Positions 34,550 to 45,722 of a stretch of 64,000 nucleotides of DNA are shown piece by piece. The notes beneath the pieces are model-generated. The model searched no databases. It was given only the letters and a program-made list of their open reading frames with translations, and was not told the origin of the DNA. The DNA is taken from positions 1,983,483 through 2,047,482 of the forward strand of contig JAQFVV010000043.1 of the NCBI GenBank assembly GCA_028023455.1, written 5' to 3'. The stretch is from Epiperipatus broadwayi. Its lineage: Eukaryota > Onychophora > Udeonychophora > Euonychophora > Peripatidae. Numbering within the stretch: the first letter of the stretch is position 1; each line of letters begins with the position of its first letter. The translations under genes and the position numbers were made by a program.

Positions 34550-34646
34550 TTCCATATGTCATTAGCATCGGCCAGGATGTGAACCCACAACCATCTGCAA
34601 CTAACTACTTGCTTGCAAGGCAGCTGTGACGACCTCTCGGCTAACA
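34550..34646 (-). repeat. tRNA-derived SINE-like sequence
   Basis: On the minus strand, TAGCCGAGAGG (34633-34643 on the plus strand) fits the Pol III A box and GGTTCACATCC (34575-34585) fits the B box, about 50 bases apart. Between them is CTTGCAA, like an anticodon loop with TGC. Stems pair poorly, so this is a tRNA-derived SINE head or tRNA pseudogene rather than a working tRNA. Confidence 0.55.
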
Positions 34647-34714
34647 GCATAGTGAATCATAACCAAATATTGAGCAGTTATAGAAAAACCAATTGTCATC
34701 ATAAAAAACAAAGA

Positions 34715-34882
34715 GCTTTGTTAATTGCTCTAACAACCTTTGTTGATAAAACACTAGCAAGAGAAAGCATTTAAAATATCTCTATCAAAAACCACAACCA
34801 AACCCCAGATCAATGGTTAACAACAAAGCTTGTTATAACAATTAGCAAAAGTTCTTTGTTTTTTATTCACAAGCTTAAAAAA
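34715..34882. repeat. Foldback element, about 165 bp
   Basis: AAAAAACAAAGAGCTTTGTTAA near the left end and TTAGCAAAAGTTCTTTGTTTT near the right end are imperfect inverted copies; inner blocks ACAACCTTTGTTG and CAACAAAGCTTGTT also pair. Noncoding. Confidence 0.55.
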
Positions 34883-35712
34883 TTATCACATGACTCTTTT
34901 TTTAGTTGCCATTATGCTTTGAACTGATAGATTATGAAAGAGTATTTGCTGCCAAACATTTCTACAATGATTAATGTTTTTGACAATCAACATATAGGTT
35001 GGAATATTATCATATATTGTGAAAAATTACCAAAATCCATCAGTAGTGATTAGATTATATAATGATATTAAGAACACCAACATTAATAAGGATGTACTGC
35101 AGGATGGTTTCATGCCTCCAAAAGTTTTTATGGCAATTTCATGAGGCTAAGAGGATAGAAATACATGGACCTTACTTAAATCATCTAGATTTTTCAGAGG
35201 ATATTTTTTTTTTTTTAAAAAAAAAAGCTTCAAAGTTTCAGGAAATGTAAGAGACCATATGTAAGACAGTTGGATTAAATAAGGACATATTGTTGGTGTG
35301 ATCAAAGACAGTGGATCAAACTTGTGAGACTATTATCCTGCTATGAATCAATAATGATTAAAAATGATGATGATGATTATCATTTATGATGAAGCTAAAT
35401 GTCAAATGCTAAATTAGATCATTAGAATACATTTTTGACTAGTTATATCCACAAGTTCCTTGAAGCATAAAGAATAGTGATCACGCGATGTCTAGTGGTT
35501 TAACACATACTCACTATTAATATATTCTGATATTGAAAATTAATAAAAATATTTTTTCTCATTAAAAAAATAGGAACTCGGAATAAAATTCCCCAAAATG
35601 GCAAAGTACCACTGTATTATAACCACTCTATTGAAGAGAACTTAAGATACATACATACCTATAAAATACTGATTTATTTATCATAGATTTCAAGTAAATT
35701 TATTACGACAAT
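34883..35712. other. AT-rich spacer
   Basis: A T-run/A-run snapback lies near 35205-35226. No gene is recognised. Confidence 0.45.
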
Positions 35713-35870
35713 AAAGCCAATTACTCAAAACTTTAATAAGTTTTTAAAAGTAGATAACAACCAAACCTTAAGCTATCAACACTCTCAACTTGTAGCCAAA
35801 GATGGCTGCCTTGACTACAGGTTGAGATTGTTGATAGCTTACTGGGTTGATTGTTATTATTTCAAGTAAA
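35713..35870. repeat. Foldback of the 89 bp repeat family
   Basis: AAGCTATCAACACTCTCAACTTG (about 35771-35793) and the inverted partner TTGAGATTGTTGATAGCTTA (about 35820-35841) are flanked by matching inverted AACAACCAAACC / GGGTTGATTGTT. Outer sequence GCCAATTACTCAAAACTTTA repeats the 89 bp unit at 27.8 kb. Confidence 0.75.
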
Positions 35871-35898
35871 TTAAAAGTTGAAAATATTTTTTCATAAT

Positions 35899-36058
35899 CT
35901 AACCGCTTCAGCTTCACCTATTTATATAGAAAGTAGGTAGAAGTAAAGAAGTGTTCCCCTCTTTTCTTCCAAAATGTAAGATTAAGACCTGTAGAGGTCC
36001 CTACTATCGCATTTTTACGCGCATATTCTTGAGGTCACACCTTAGTAAATATTATATA
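35899..36058 (+). repeat. Half-copy of the 19.8 kb foldback element
   Basis: Shares CTAACCGCTTCAGCTTCACC, GTTCCCCTCTTTTCTTCCAA, AAGACCTGTAGAGGTCCCTA and CTTAGTAAAT in order with 19975-20152, with small deletions. The other arm is missing. Confidence 0.8.
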
Positions 36059-36660
36059 CACAATAAGCTAAATAATAGCTATTAAACATATATATATATA
36101 TATTACACACACATCTATGTGTCATACAGAGAAGACAAATTCGATAATAATAGTAATATTTAGCCAGCGGGCTTTTAAACATAACTAACTGCTTTGTACA
36201 AATTTAAAACCATCTCATAAATTTTATTATAATTTGTTTGAATAATTTATAAGTAACAAAATATTTAAAAAGTTCATGTGATAAAATAAGCTCTTTGTAA
36301 GATTCTTTTTTTTAAAAAAAAATGTACACCATTGATTTTATATATAAAATAAACTACACTTTAGTCAATGAAGTTTGAAAACTACTTTTAAGACATCCTT
36401 GCAGTATTAAATCTAATTATAGTAAATTTACCATCGAAGTTTCTTCACCAAAATAAAATTATAGAAAATATCAAGTATATTTGTAATTCTTTAGATATAA
36501 AAGATATTTTTTTGAAAAAGATGGATTGTAATTTTCTATTAGTCTTCAAGAATTTCCAAAACAGATCTGAATTTTTAAAATCTTTCAAGACGTTGATATG
36601 AGAACAAAGAGAGAAAACAAGTTGGAAAAAATAAATAAACACTAAAAGAATGAAAAGACA
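36059..36660. other. AT-rich spacer
   Basis: Nothing recognised. Confidence 0.45.
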
Positions 36661-36680
36661 GGTAAAAGCAAATAAGTCAA

Positions 36681-36752
36681 GCGTTGGTGGCCTAGCGGTT
36701 AGCACAGCCGCCTTCCAAGCAGCTGGCCCAGGTTCGCGTCCTGGTCCACGCA
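36681..36752 (+). tRNA. tRNA-Gly(TCC)-like retroposed copy
   Basis: A 72-base tRNA-like sequence. It begins GCGTTGGTGG and ends TGGTCCACGCA. The A box TGGCCTAGCGG and B box GGTTCGCGTCC are both near-consensus. The T stem CCAGG/CCTGG is perfect, the anticodon loop CTTCCAA gives TCC (glycine), and the acceptor stem GCGTTGG/TCCACGC has one mismatch and one G-T. It closely resembles metazoan tRNA-Gly(TCC). It is flanked by TAAAAGCAAATAA at 36663-36675 and 36766-36778, a 13 bp direct repeat, and has no T-run terminator. This indicates a retroposed copy (tRNA pseudogene or very short SINE) rather than a resident tRNA gene, although its fold is good enough that function is not excluded. Confidence 0.75.
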
Positions 36753-36959
36753 TGTGACATATATATAAAAGCAAATAAATTAATATTTAAAATATATAAA
36801 ATAGATGGGACACAAAAATAGACTGCATAGGACGATTTAATAAGCTTGGTCATATCTATATATAATTATATAATTTTTTGCGGTCATGATTAATTAAACT
36901 ATTCCATCTTCAGTTTTTCCTAATAATGATCAACTTTAACAACGATGCAGATATGAAAA
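36753..36959. other. AT-rich spacer
   Basis: Holds the right target duplication of the tRNA-like insertion; otherwise nothing. Confidence 0.4.
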
Positions 36960-37480
36960 AAGCTAGTACTTTAAAAAAAAATTCATACATTAAAATATAG
37001 TGCTGTAAGGTCTGCCCAATCCTCGTATATGTATGTAAATGGATTATGTCCTGTACATGAGGGGTTAGAGTGACTTATGGTCAACATGGGTAGGATGAAA
37101 AGGTTGGCACCAATGTGGGCTTTGAGCGCTCCATCATCAGATTTTCAATGAAATGGACGGCTGAAGAGTTGTGGGATGAAGTGGATTGAAGCCTGTCTAT
37201 TAAAGTATGAAGATTGGCTATCTTAATATAAGCCGAGCATTGATTGTGTATATATATGTGTGTGTGAAGATGATAATCTGGACCAACTGATAGTGCTGGT
37301 TTAGCACAAAATACGTATATTAGTGATTATTTATCTTTTCGACATGTGTGTAATCAATTATGTCAGCAGTATTACATAGTGTGGATAGTTGAGGGTCATG
37401 TGAAAGTCTGAGTTCAAACCCCCCTTATATTACATATTGAAGTGCAGGTATGAAAAAAGCTTGTACTTTAGAAAAAAATC
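36960..37480 (+). repeat. Family C element, single plus-strand copy
   Basis: Nearly the same layout as 18125-18690: GTGCTGTAAGGTCTGCCC, CCATCATCAGATTTTCAATG, GGACCAACTGA, stem II region GTGCTGGTTTAGCAC, palindrome ATACGTAT, then the tRNA-like tail with GAGTTCAAACC. In the ribozyme core two bases after CTGAT are missing and GAAA has become AAAA, so it is inactive. It ends AGCTTGTACTTTAG. Confidence 0.75.
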
Positions 37481-38890
37481 ATTTATTAAAATGATCATTA
37501 TAGTATACAATTTAAGACTCTCTCCAATTATTGATCAGTATTATTTCAAGTGATCACTACAAGGAGAATTGATAAAATAATTATCCGCTTTAATACTATG
37601 ATCTTGGAAACCTAATATGCATCAATCAAACATCTTGCCATGGATAAACACTCCTTAACTTCCCGCCTATATGACACTGATGAAGAACTTTCAAACTTCT
37701 TACTCAATTCGTCTCACCTTTAAAAAATATTTCCCATACATCATGCTAATGAATTCATTGAGCTCCCCTCCCTCCTTAAAAAAAACAACCTCAAAGTAAC
37801 ATATGGTTTTTAGTATTAGATAATGAATATTGGAAGATTTTTTTATATTAAAGGTCTCACTGAATTTATGCTCCAGAATACCTAAACTAACTTGCTTTTA
37901 TAGTAAATGTCACTTTTCAATTTTAAACTTCACCAACTAAACTGAATATAATAGTAATTCTTTTAATTAGTTAATGGCAATTATTAAAAACTCCACCCAA
38001 GGGCTAACCACAATTAGAATGAAAAAAAAAACAATATCATTAATGCCACGCTCACGTTGATAAACCTTGGGGTGATCATTTGAATTATTATCAATTTCTC
38101 AAATTCTCTTAAATTAAGTCATCTTATACCACAGATGAACTTAGTTTAACTTTTCTCATATTGTATCCTATTTAGGTGATTTTATGATGACTGTAAATTA
38201 ATAATTATATAAGCAGCTGAAGACATTCCGTTTCCAAGCTGCCTGCAGCCATTTTTGAATTAATCCATGTCTTACATAGATCACCATAAGCATTTTAAGG
38301 CACTAGTGTATCTAGATTAAGAATTACAACATGAAATGTGATAGTATGTTTTATATCTTCATGTTCATCAATTCTCTCTCCACCATCGTGGAATCTTGCA
38401 ACCAGTTGAAAATGTTCTACTCGTAGCTTCACTAGCACACCAAATTTGAATAATTTCAAATATTTCACTAGCAGCTTTGCCAATTTAAAACAAAATTTAA
38501 TGTTAGTGCATTATTTCATGATGGGTTAAGGTACAAAAAATGCTATCACATTTCATGTCATGCTCATGATTCATGATAGCACCTTAAAAAGTTTTGTTGC
38601 AACACATGCATTGATTTAGACAGCTTAGAAAATCAGTCACCTTTTCATTAGGACACACTGTATAAATTTTAATGCTTTGGAATCACATCTAACTTAATAT
38701 TATTATGCAATCTTTTCTTTTGCATTTGCTTATCCATAAATAAATTTATTTTGACATAAAAAAATTTTTTTAAAAAGCAATATGTTTATATTGTATCATT
38801 GGGGAAAAAGCAGAAGCTGAGTCAGACAAATATTTATTTTTGATAACACAGTTCACTATATTCAAATAATTAATGTTAAATCTTATATAT
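37481..38890. other. AT-rich spacer upstream of the LTR element
   Basis: A small frame at 38295-38483 (minus) shows no recognised motif. The last bases, TTATATAT, provide the target-site duplication of the LTR element. Confidence 0.4.
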
Positions 38891-39863
38891 TGTGCCATTA
38901 CAATTTAGTCACTAGCTAAATTTATAGTAATGTGCATGTAGAAAAGGTAAACCAAAAATCATCATCACATTTTTATATAATCATAAATGAAGCTGTAGGG
39001 CATCCAAGTTTAAACCCTACAAGGTCCAGTTCTAAAAGCTTTAAACAGAGAAAGAATGGGTCAACAATTATATGCTTTATTTGTTTGTGTGTTGATAGAA
39101 AGGTAATACACACATTTAAACTATTTAATATTTAATTTTTCTTTAAAAAGCAAAGTTATAATGCATACATATAGGCAATGTATGTGTAAATTATTTAATT
39201 GTTTTATATTTCAAATATTAAACATTTTAATTTTCTTTAAAACTAACCTATGCTTGATCAATTCTAACATTTTTTTCTATACTTTTATTTTGCTTTTCTT
39301 TAATTATAAGTGGGATTTAAAAGTTACAGATTTAATTAAATAATTGGGTTATAATTACTAAGCTAGCAATTATAGTATTTAAGGTTAGTTTATGAATGAT
39401 TTGAAAGAATGCAGGATGTGTGTACATTACATACAAAATTTTACATTTCCTAAATATTGAAAGAAAAGGAAGTATTAAATCTGTTAAATTATTTTTTTTG
39501 TACAATTTTTTTTGTTAAAAGAGGAAATCTGTTTAATCAGATATCGATCTTTGTAGTAAATTTTTTGTAAATGATTGTCACTTTGGAGCTATAATTTTTG
39601 AAATTGTCTTATCAAGATCTAAAGAAGGAAGCTCAAAGATTTGAAGTGTTACCTGGATGTTAAAAAGAAAGAAAAAACAAAAGAAAGGAAATAAGAATTG
39701 AGTCTATTTTTTTTTAAAAAACAAAAGTGTCTGGAAAAAGGATTAAACTTTTCAGTTGAAAAATACTTTGGTTGAAAATAAATTAGAGATCTAATTAAAA
39801 CAAATTTGTCCAAAAATAGCAAGTGATGCTATCTCTGATTGGTTAAGTTAGCTAAAAATTGGA

Positions 39864-39870
39864 TATAAAA
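39864..39870 (+). promoter_or_regulatory. Putative TATA box of the 5' LTR
   Basis: TATAAAA followed by AGCTGTC, with an inverted CCAAT element (GATTGGTTA) about 25 bases upstream. Plausible Pol II promoter about 1 kb into the LTR; the R/U5 boundary is not visible. Confidence 0.5.
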
Positions 39871-41777
39871 AGCTGTCTTAGATTATTATTGTGATTGATT
39901 CAGATTATTAAACTATAATATTGAATGTTGAAAATATAAGAGATGGCGGGCTAGAAAAATTATATGTATATTCCATTTGCCAGACCATCTGGGGAAGCTG
40001 CACATCACATAGGAAAGAAAAGATGTGTCTAAAATAATATTCTACACCTTTCAACTGACCAGATAAATAAGATGTTTTTAATAGAAGTAAGAAAGCATTC
40101 ACCTGCATTCAAAGAAGATGAATTAATCTACTGATAAATATTAATCATCAAGTCCAATTAATTGTTACAACAACTGATTTTAAACTCAAGAAAATTTACA
40201 AATGGGGAAACAACTGCTGTATTTCATCCACATGCTTGACAGGAAAAGAAGAAAAATTAATATAATGATTTCCAAATTATCCACTAAAGCAAATAACCTC
40301 AATAGAGTCACCATCATCAAATAGTTATCAACCTCAAGAAAGAGATTGTTCCCAGTAAAACGGAAATGGTAGCTGAGAAATATAAACATTATACAAGACA
40401 AGTTTGAACCCTTGAAAATTCGCCACAAACAAAAAAATCGGTAATATGACTTTTTATATCTATTTTCTTTATGATCTCAATCTTAATAAACATTTTAGCG
40501 ATAAAGTGGTATATTTTATTTAAAGAACTTTTAAAGACTATTCAGATCGATTAAAACAAGAATGTCTTACTAATAATAACTTTGAGCTTCATAAATTATC
40601 TTGAATGTATCAAAATTATATGTTTATTAATTTTACAGTTATGAAATATGAATATGTAAAACAATTTTTTTTTATGGTATTATGATTTTAGTTTTAACTA
40701 ATATTATTATTTTGGTTTTAAATAATATTTTGTTATCATGGGATAAAACACGCACATACATAATGATATTTTATATGTGTATAATTGCGATTGAATGAGG
40801 AATAATGAGTAGTATTAGAATATTAGATTATTTTGTTTCAAGTTCAGTATAGATTTCAGCGCTTGGAAGGGAGGGGGAGAAAATAATTTAAAACTTTTTT
40901 CTAAAACTTGCTCTTTCAATTTTACTAACATTTTTTTTTTACATTCTATTTACATGTTGGATTTTAAAGTATGTGTGCTAATGAGCAGATAATATTTTTT
41001 TTTTAATACTTTTCTCATGGAGTGAAAATCATGGTCAATGTGACGTCCAACTTAATACAAAATACATTTGAAGGGAAAGGGGGAAGAACTTAAAATTAAT
41101 CTGAGGATTGTTATATAATCAATTATTATTATTATTCATATCAATTTTCATATTTATCTAGAAATTTTTATGTATATGTTAGAAATGTAGTAATAAATAT
41201 TAGTTTGTTTTATTAAACGAGGCGTATATATTTCATTAAGTGTAGTCTTTGTTAAGTGTGATTATTCATCATCATCAATGGTTGAATATTAGTTATTTAA
41301 GATATAAGTAAGTATGCTAAAATTAAGCAATAATTATGCATTTCTTTATAAAATTTAGTTTTATGTTTAGGCTTAGTCCTAGAGCTGTAGTTGAAACCCT
41401 TGTCATTATTGTTATTATTATCGTCATCATCATCATTATCAACGTTTTAATTAATGAGCTGTTTAACTGTTTAAAGGCCATAAATAAATATTAATTTCAT
41501 AATATTTAGTGATCTCTTAGTATTATTATAACCACATCCCATCATCTATTTCATGCAAGGATGAGTGAATTGCCATCCTAAATTAGTTATATATAATCTG
41601 AGCTAGTGAACTTATAAAATATTGAAACACATTTGTTATGTTAAGATCTGAGAAATGATTTATGTCTAATATACTCCACTTTGGTTTAAAGATGTTTTAC
41701 TTTTACCTAAATATTAGTGCATATAGTGATATGGCTCAAAAAGCAAAATCTTCCATTTTTATTAGAAATAAAGTACC

Positions 41778-41867
41778 AAAAAGGGGATTCAAACCCGGTA
41801 CATGTGAAAGGTTATTAGATATAACCATGTCTAGATTCAGATAATCTAGTGGCGCCCTGCTAGACCA
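41778..41867 (-). repeat. tRNA-like segment in the 5' LTR
   Basis: Minus strand: TGGTCTAGCAGG (A-box-like), about 60 bases, then GGTTTGAATCC (B-box) and a TTTTT run, which would be a Pol III terminator. The spacing suits a tRNA with a long variable arm or a SINE head. The identical segment is in the 3' LTR, so it was captured before the insertion. Confidence 0.4.
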
Positions 41868-42144
41868 TATTCACTTAGTATTTGTTTAAACATGCACTTA
41901 ACATCAAACCAAGAAATGAAAGGGGATAAGATTACTGTCTGTATACCTGAGTTATATTTTATTGAATTACTAGTGTACTCACTTCACATGATTGCTATAA
42001 TACTTGTTATTAATAATTTGATCAACCTTTACTTATGATCATTCAATGGACTACTCAGGTATGGTAATATTTTTTTTTTGATGATTCATTAATTAGGTTA
42101 CAATGTATCTATAGTTATTTGTTCTTCATTTATTTAGGTTACAA

Positions 42145-42162
42145 TGGCGCCCAACATGGGGC
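42145..42162 (+). promoter_or_regulatory. Primer binding site
   Basis: TGGCGCCCAACATGGGGC lies one base after the 5' LTR. It begins TGG, complementary to the CCA end of a tRNA, as expected for priming minus-strand DNA synthesis. I do not assign the tRNA. Confidence 0.85.
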
Positions 42163-42744
42163 CTGATATTTGGCCATATACCTGAAAAAGAGAGTCTATA
42201 GAATGATGGGAGATGTGTGGTTAAAAATAGACAAATTTTTTTAGTAAAATTTTTTTTTTTTTCAGTAAAATTTTTTTTGTTTTTTTTTTTGTCTTACAAA
42301 ATTTTCTTGGCCATACAGTCTTATTTTAGATTTGTGGATGATGATGTTTAATATGATTTAATTTTTCATTGATGATGATAAAAGGGGTACAGCCATAAAA
42401 CAGTTTGTTTTTTTTTATCAATTTTGAAAATAGAGATGAATATCACAACTTAAGACAAAGGTGAAATAAATAATAGATTTTTTTTGTGGAACATTAAAAT
42501 GATTTATTGCCAGATAGGATAGGCATAGTAATAGTGATGAATTATGAAATAGTAGTCTCATGTGTGTTTGGGGAGTTCATTTTGTAAAAAGTCTATGATT
42601 TTAGAGGTTTGATTGAATGGTTGATCGTTGGAGTTTGGTTGGTTAGATTGCTGTTTTGATGATGAGTGGAGAGTTTTGTCATTGCCTTGAGAATGCTATG
42701 TATTTCGTGTAACTTATGAATGATCAAACCCATTCACTGCTCCA

Positions 42745-43035
42745 ACCCAATTTATATGTTATCTTTATTTTATCATGAAGCAGTTAACAGCAGACCTGCC
42801 ATGATATCAGCCTATAAGTCTCCAAGAGAGAGAGCACGGCATAGTTTTCCAATCAAGTTTATATGTTAGTCTTATTTTTTTTTCATGAAGCAGTTAACAG
42901 TAGTCCTGCCATGATATCAGCCTATAAGTCTCCAAGAGAGAGAGCAAGGTTTCGTTTTTGTAGTCTATAATAAGCAGGGCATTCCTTGATACTTGCCACA
43001 TAAGACTCCAAGAGAGAGAGCAAGGCATAGTTTAT
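42745..43035 (+). repeat. Imperfect tandem repeat in the leader of the LTR element
   Basis: Three units of about 100 bp (shorter third unit). Shared blocks are CATGAAGCAGTTAACAG, CTGCCATGATATCAGCC and CCAAGAGAGAGAGCA. It lies between the primer binding site and the gag-like frame, where a packaging signal would be expected, but its role is unknown. Confidence 0.8.
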
Positions 43036-43489
43036 CTATTTTAGCCCCTAAGACTTAATACATCTTTTATTGCAACAGAGTTTGCTTCATTTAATCAAGG
43101 GTTGTGGTAGTTAATAGTGATCGAATTGGGATGATCTTCTGAGTGCTCGTGATGCATTGGGTGATTATAGTGCTGTGACTGAATTCTTTTATTTATCTCA
43201 AGATTGTGAACTGCTAGTCATTCTGTGGACTGTCAATATCTGTCGGATTTCTGGGAGAATGGATGAATGTATAATTTGGGCTATTACAGACAGACATGCA
43301 CTATAGATTATTGTTGTGTAGTTCATTAAATAAGGATATTAAATTTTTTTTTTGTTGTTGTATTTGTAAATGCATAATAAGGTGAAAATCAAATCAGTCA
43401 GTTGGTCAGAATAGGTGTCAGACAGGGAGAAGATGTGTGGATTTCTGATGGTCAGGGAAGTACAGATGGGATATACATAGTTTTATAAC

Positions 43490-45598
43490 ATGAGTGAACT
43501 AAATTATAGTATGGAAGAGGTTATGGAAGAGGAGAGTGTCCCAATCCCAGGGATCAGTGATCATTGTTATCCTGAAGAAGAGGATAGGGAAATTGCCTTT
43601 AAAAAAGCTCAAGAAAAAGTGGAAATAGAGGAAAATGCCTCTAAAGTCAGTAGCAATAATAAGGCCTCAAGTACAGAAATGGTAGATGAGGAGTCAGAAG
43701 TGGGCCAGGCTCAAATAGCAAAGATGGCACCATCAGACATGGACATGATAATGCAGATGCTCAGAAGTATGAGAGAAGATAGTAAGCAAAGTATGGTAAA
43801 TCTAGAACAAAAGATGGAGAAAAATATAGAAAGTCTAAGAGAAGATAGTAAGCAAAGTATGGTAAATCTAGAACAAAAGATAGAGAAAAATAATAAAAGT
43901 ATGGTAAATCTAGAACAAAAGATAGAGAAAAATAATAAAAGTATGGTAAATCTAGAACAAAAGATGGAGAAAAATATAGAAAGTCTAAGAGAAGAGAGTA
44001 AGAAAAATATGGAAAGTCTAGGACAAAGGATATGTCAATCCATAGAGAGCATAATAGAAGGTAGTCAAAGTTCACTAGTGTTAAAAGATAAGCTAGATTG
44101 TCAGACTACTGATAATAGAGAAAGGAGCGAGAGATTAGAGGAAGAAATAGGTAAATCAGCTAATATACTGATAGAGGAGAGTAGATCACAAGAAGTGGAA
44201 AGGCCAATAGTAGCCATAAAATCTAATCTCCCAGTAAAGAAAGTAAATGAGACGATGACCAAAGAGCAGATTGGGATAGATCATGAAGTGAAAAGAAGGA
44301 AAAGAGAGTTGGAGGAAAAACTTCATGCATCCGATAAGATGATTGATTTAAGAAAGGCAATAAGGAAGATGAAACCAGTTATTTTAGAAAGAGAGCAAAA
44401 GTTTCAACAGTCTGTAGTTCTCAATCTAGTAACAAACCAGCATGTGTGGTTTCAAAAATCTATCTTCTTAAATAGATTGGAGATACCTTATATATGGTAT
44501 AGAGAGGCAATCTCTCTGAAAAATGTAAATGTCCAGTGTGTATCAGACAGAGAATCAATCTCTCTGAAAAATTTAAATGCTCTGTTAAATTTAAGTGTGC
44601 CTTATATATGGTACAAAGAGTCAACCTTTTTAGAGAGTTTAAAAATAAATTATACGTGGCCCAGAGAATCATCCTCTCTGGAAGATTTAAAAATAAATTA
44701 TACATGGCACAGAGAATCAACCTCTCTGGAAGATTTAAAAATAAATTATATATGGCACAGAGAATCAATCTCTCTGGAAGATGTAATGAATTATATCTGG
44801 TACAGAGAGTCAATCTCTCTGAAGAGTTTAAATGTCCATTATATATGGTACAAAGAATCCACCTTTCTAGAAAATTTAAAAATAAATTATACATGGCACA
44901 GAGAATCAACTTCTCTGGAAGATGTAATGAATTATATCTGGTACAGAGAGTCAATCTCTCTGAAGAGTTTAAATGTCCATTATATATGGTACAAAGAATC
45001 CACCGTTCTAGAAAATTTAAAAATAAATTATACATGGCACAGAGAATCAACTTCTCTGGAAGATGTAATGAATTATCTCTGGTACAGAGAGTCAATCTCT
45101 CTGAAGAGTTTAAATGTCCATTATATATGGGACAGAGAATCTATCTCTCTGAAAAATGTAAATGCTCTGGAAAATTTAAATGTGCCTTATATATGGTACA
45201 AAGAGTCAACCTTTCTAGAAAATTTAAAAATAAATTATACATGGCCCAGAGAATCAATCTCTCTGGAAGATTTAAGGATGAATTATATATGGCACAGAGA
45301 ATTAATCTCTCTGGAAGATTTAAGAATGAATTATATATGGTACAGAGAGTCAATCTTTCTGGAAAATTTAAAAATAAAGTATGTATGGTATAGAGAGTCA
45401 ATCTCTCCGAAAAACTTCAAGGCATATTACGTATGGTACCAAGAGTCCATATTTCTAAATGGAGTTTGTAAGAGGAGGTTATATAAAATAAATCCTCCGG
45501 ATATGTTTTATAAATATCCAGTCAAGATGAAAAATGGAAATATTAAAAAGGGACTGGATGTACAGGTGCATTTTTATGCAGACCACAATATGGTTTGA
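43490..45598 (+). CDS. Gag-like coiled-coil protein with tandem W-x-R-E-S repeats, 702 aa
   Basis: Starts with MSELNYSMEEVMEEE, acidic at the N-terminus. Residues about 95-190 are heptad-like repeats of SMVNLEQKMEKN and ESLREDSKQ, a long predicted coiled coil suited to self-assembly. Residues about 190-310 are charged. From about residue 315 to 655 the protein consists of about 20 short repeats with the pattern Y-x-W-[YHP]-[RK]-E-S-x-[SF]-L-E-x-L-K-[IM]-N, each about 14-18 residues. The nucleotide repeat is a multiple of three, so neighbouring and reverse frames stay open too; the long frames on the other strand are by-products. No zinc knuckle, protease or polymerase motif is seen. Position after the leader fits Gag; the sequence is not one I recognise. 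Confidence 0.7.
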   Translation: MSELNYSMEEVMEEESVPIPGISDHCYPEEEDREIAFKKAQEKVEIEENASKVSSNNKASSTEMVDEESEVGQAQIAKMAPSDMDMIMQMLRSMREDSKQSMVNLEQKMEKNIESLREDSKQSMVNLEQKIEKNNKSMVNLEQKIEKNNKSMVNLEQKMEKNIESLREESKKNMESLGQRICQSIESIIEGSQSSLVLKDKLDCQTTDNRERSERLEEEIGKSANILIEESRSQEVERPIVAIKSNLPVKKVNETMTKEQIGIDHEVKRRKRELEEKLHASDKMIDLRKAIRKMKPVILEREQKFQQSVVLNLVTNQHVWFQKSIFLNRLEIPYIWYREAISLKNVNVQCVSDRESISLKNLNALLNLSVPYIWYKESTFLESLKINYTWPRESSSLEDLKINYTWHRESTSLEDLKINYIWHRESISLEDVMNYIWYRESISLKSLNVHYIWYKESTFLENLKINYTWHRESTSLEDVMNYIWYRESISLKSLNVHYIWYKESTVLENLKINYTWHRESTSLEDVMNYLWYRESISLKSLNVHYIWDRESISLKNVNALENLNVPYIWYKESTFLENLKINYTWPRESISLEDLRMNYIWHRELISLEDLRMNYIWYRESIFLENLKIKYVWYRESISPKNFKAYYVWYQESIFLNGVCKRRLYKINPPDMFYKYPVKMKNGNIKKGLDVQVHFYADHNMV

Positions 45599-45722
45599 AA
45601 AGAAAAAGCCATTCCAAATTACCAAGAAAATAGGGGAGAATGCCTTTATGCTTGCTACTCTTGATGGGAATAAGGGAACCTATAATGCTAGGAGTTTGAT
45701 CCTTTATACTTCAGCAGAATAG
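45598..45722 (+). pseudogene. Integrase C-terminal-like remnant
   Basis: In a frame different from the gag-like protein, the sequence reads KKPFQITKKIGENAFMLATL then NARSLILYTSAE and a stop. It resembles the GPY/F-type end of Ty3/gypsy integrases (GPF.I.KKIG..AY.L....G....N...L..Y). This suggests an internal deletion removed most of pol and left its last codons. A frame from 45534 covers it but is not likely translated as such. Confidence 0.5.

Larger units (their letters stand above)
38891..42143 (+). repeat. 5' LTR, 3253 bp
   Basis: Starts TGTGCCATTACAATTTAG and ends TTTAGGTTACA. It matches 45913-49171 nearly base for base; I noticed only a limited number of substitutions and single-base length changes in T runs, plus a small cluster around 40760-40800. 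Its length is far above the few hundred bases usual for LTRs. It contains a TATA box at 39864 and a tRNA-like segment near its 3' end. Short frames inside (for example 38932-39135) recur in both LTRs and look noncoding. Confidence 0.95.

Noticed and set aside
36445-36774. 109-codon minus-strand frame
   Set aside because: It runs antisense through the tRNA-Gly-like sequence and into AT-rich spacer; its start GPGREPGPAAW is the complement of tRNA loops.
38932-41844. Small frames of 60-80 codons in the LTR, all present twice
   Set aside because: They are duplicated because the LTRs are; they show no motif or codon bias and are not genes.
44460-45401. Long additional frames overlapping the gag-like gene (285 codons on plus; 211 and 86 on minus)
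   Set aside because: The DNA repeat unit is a multiple of three, so alternative frames remain open automatically; the 702-codon frame has the longer non-repetitive start and suitable position.
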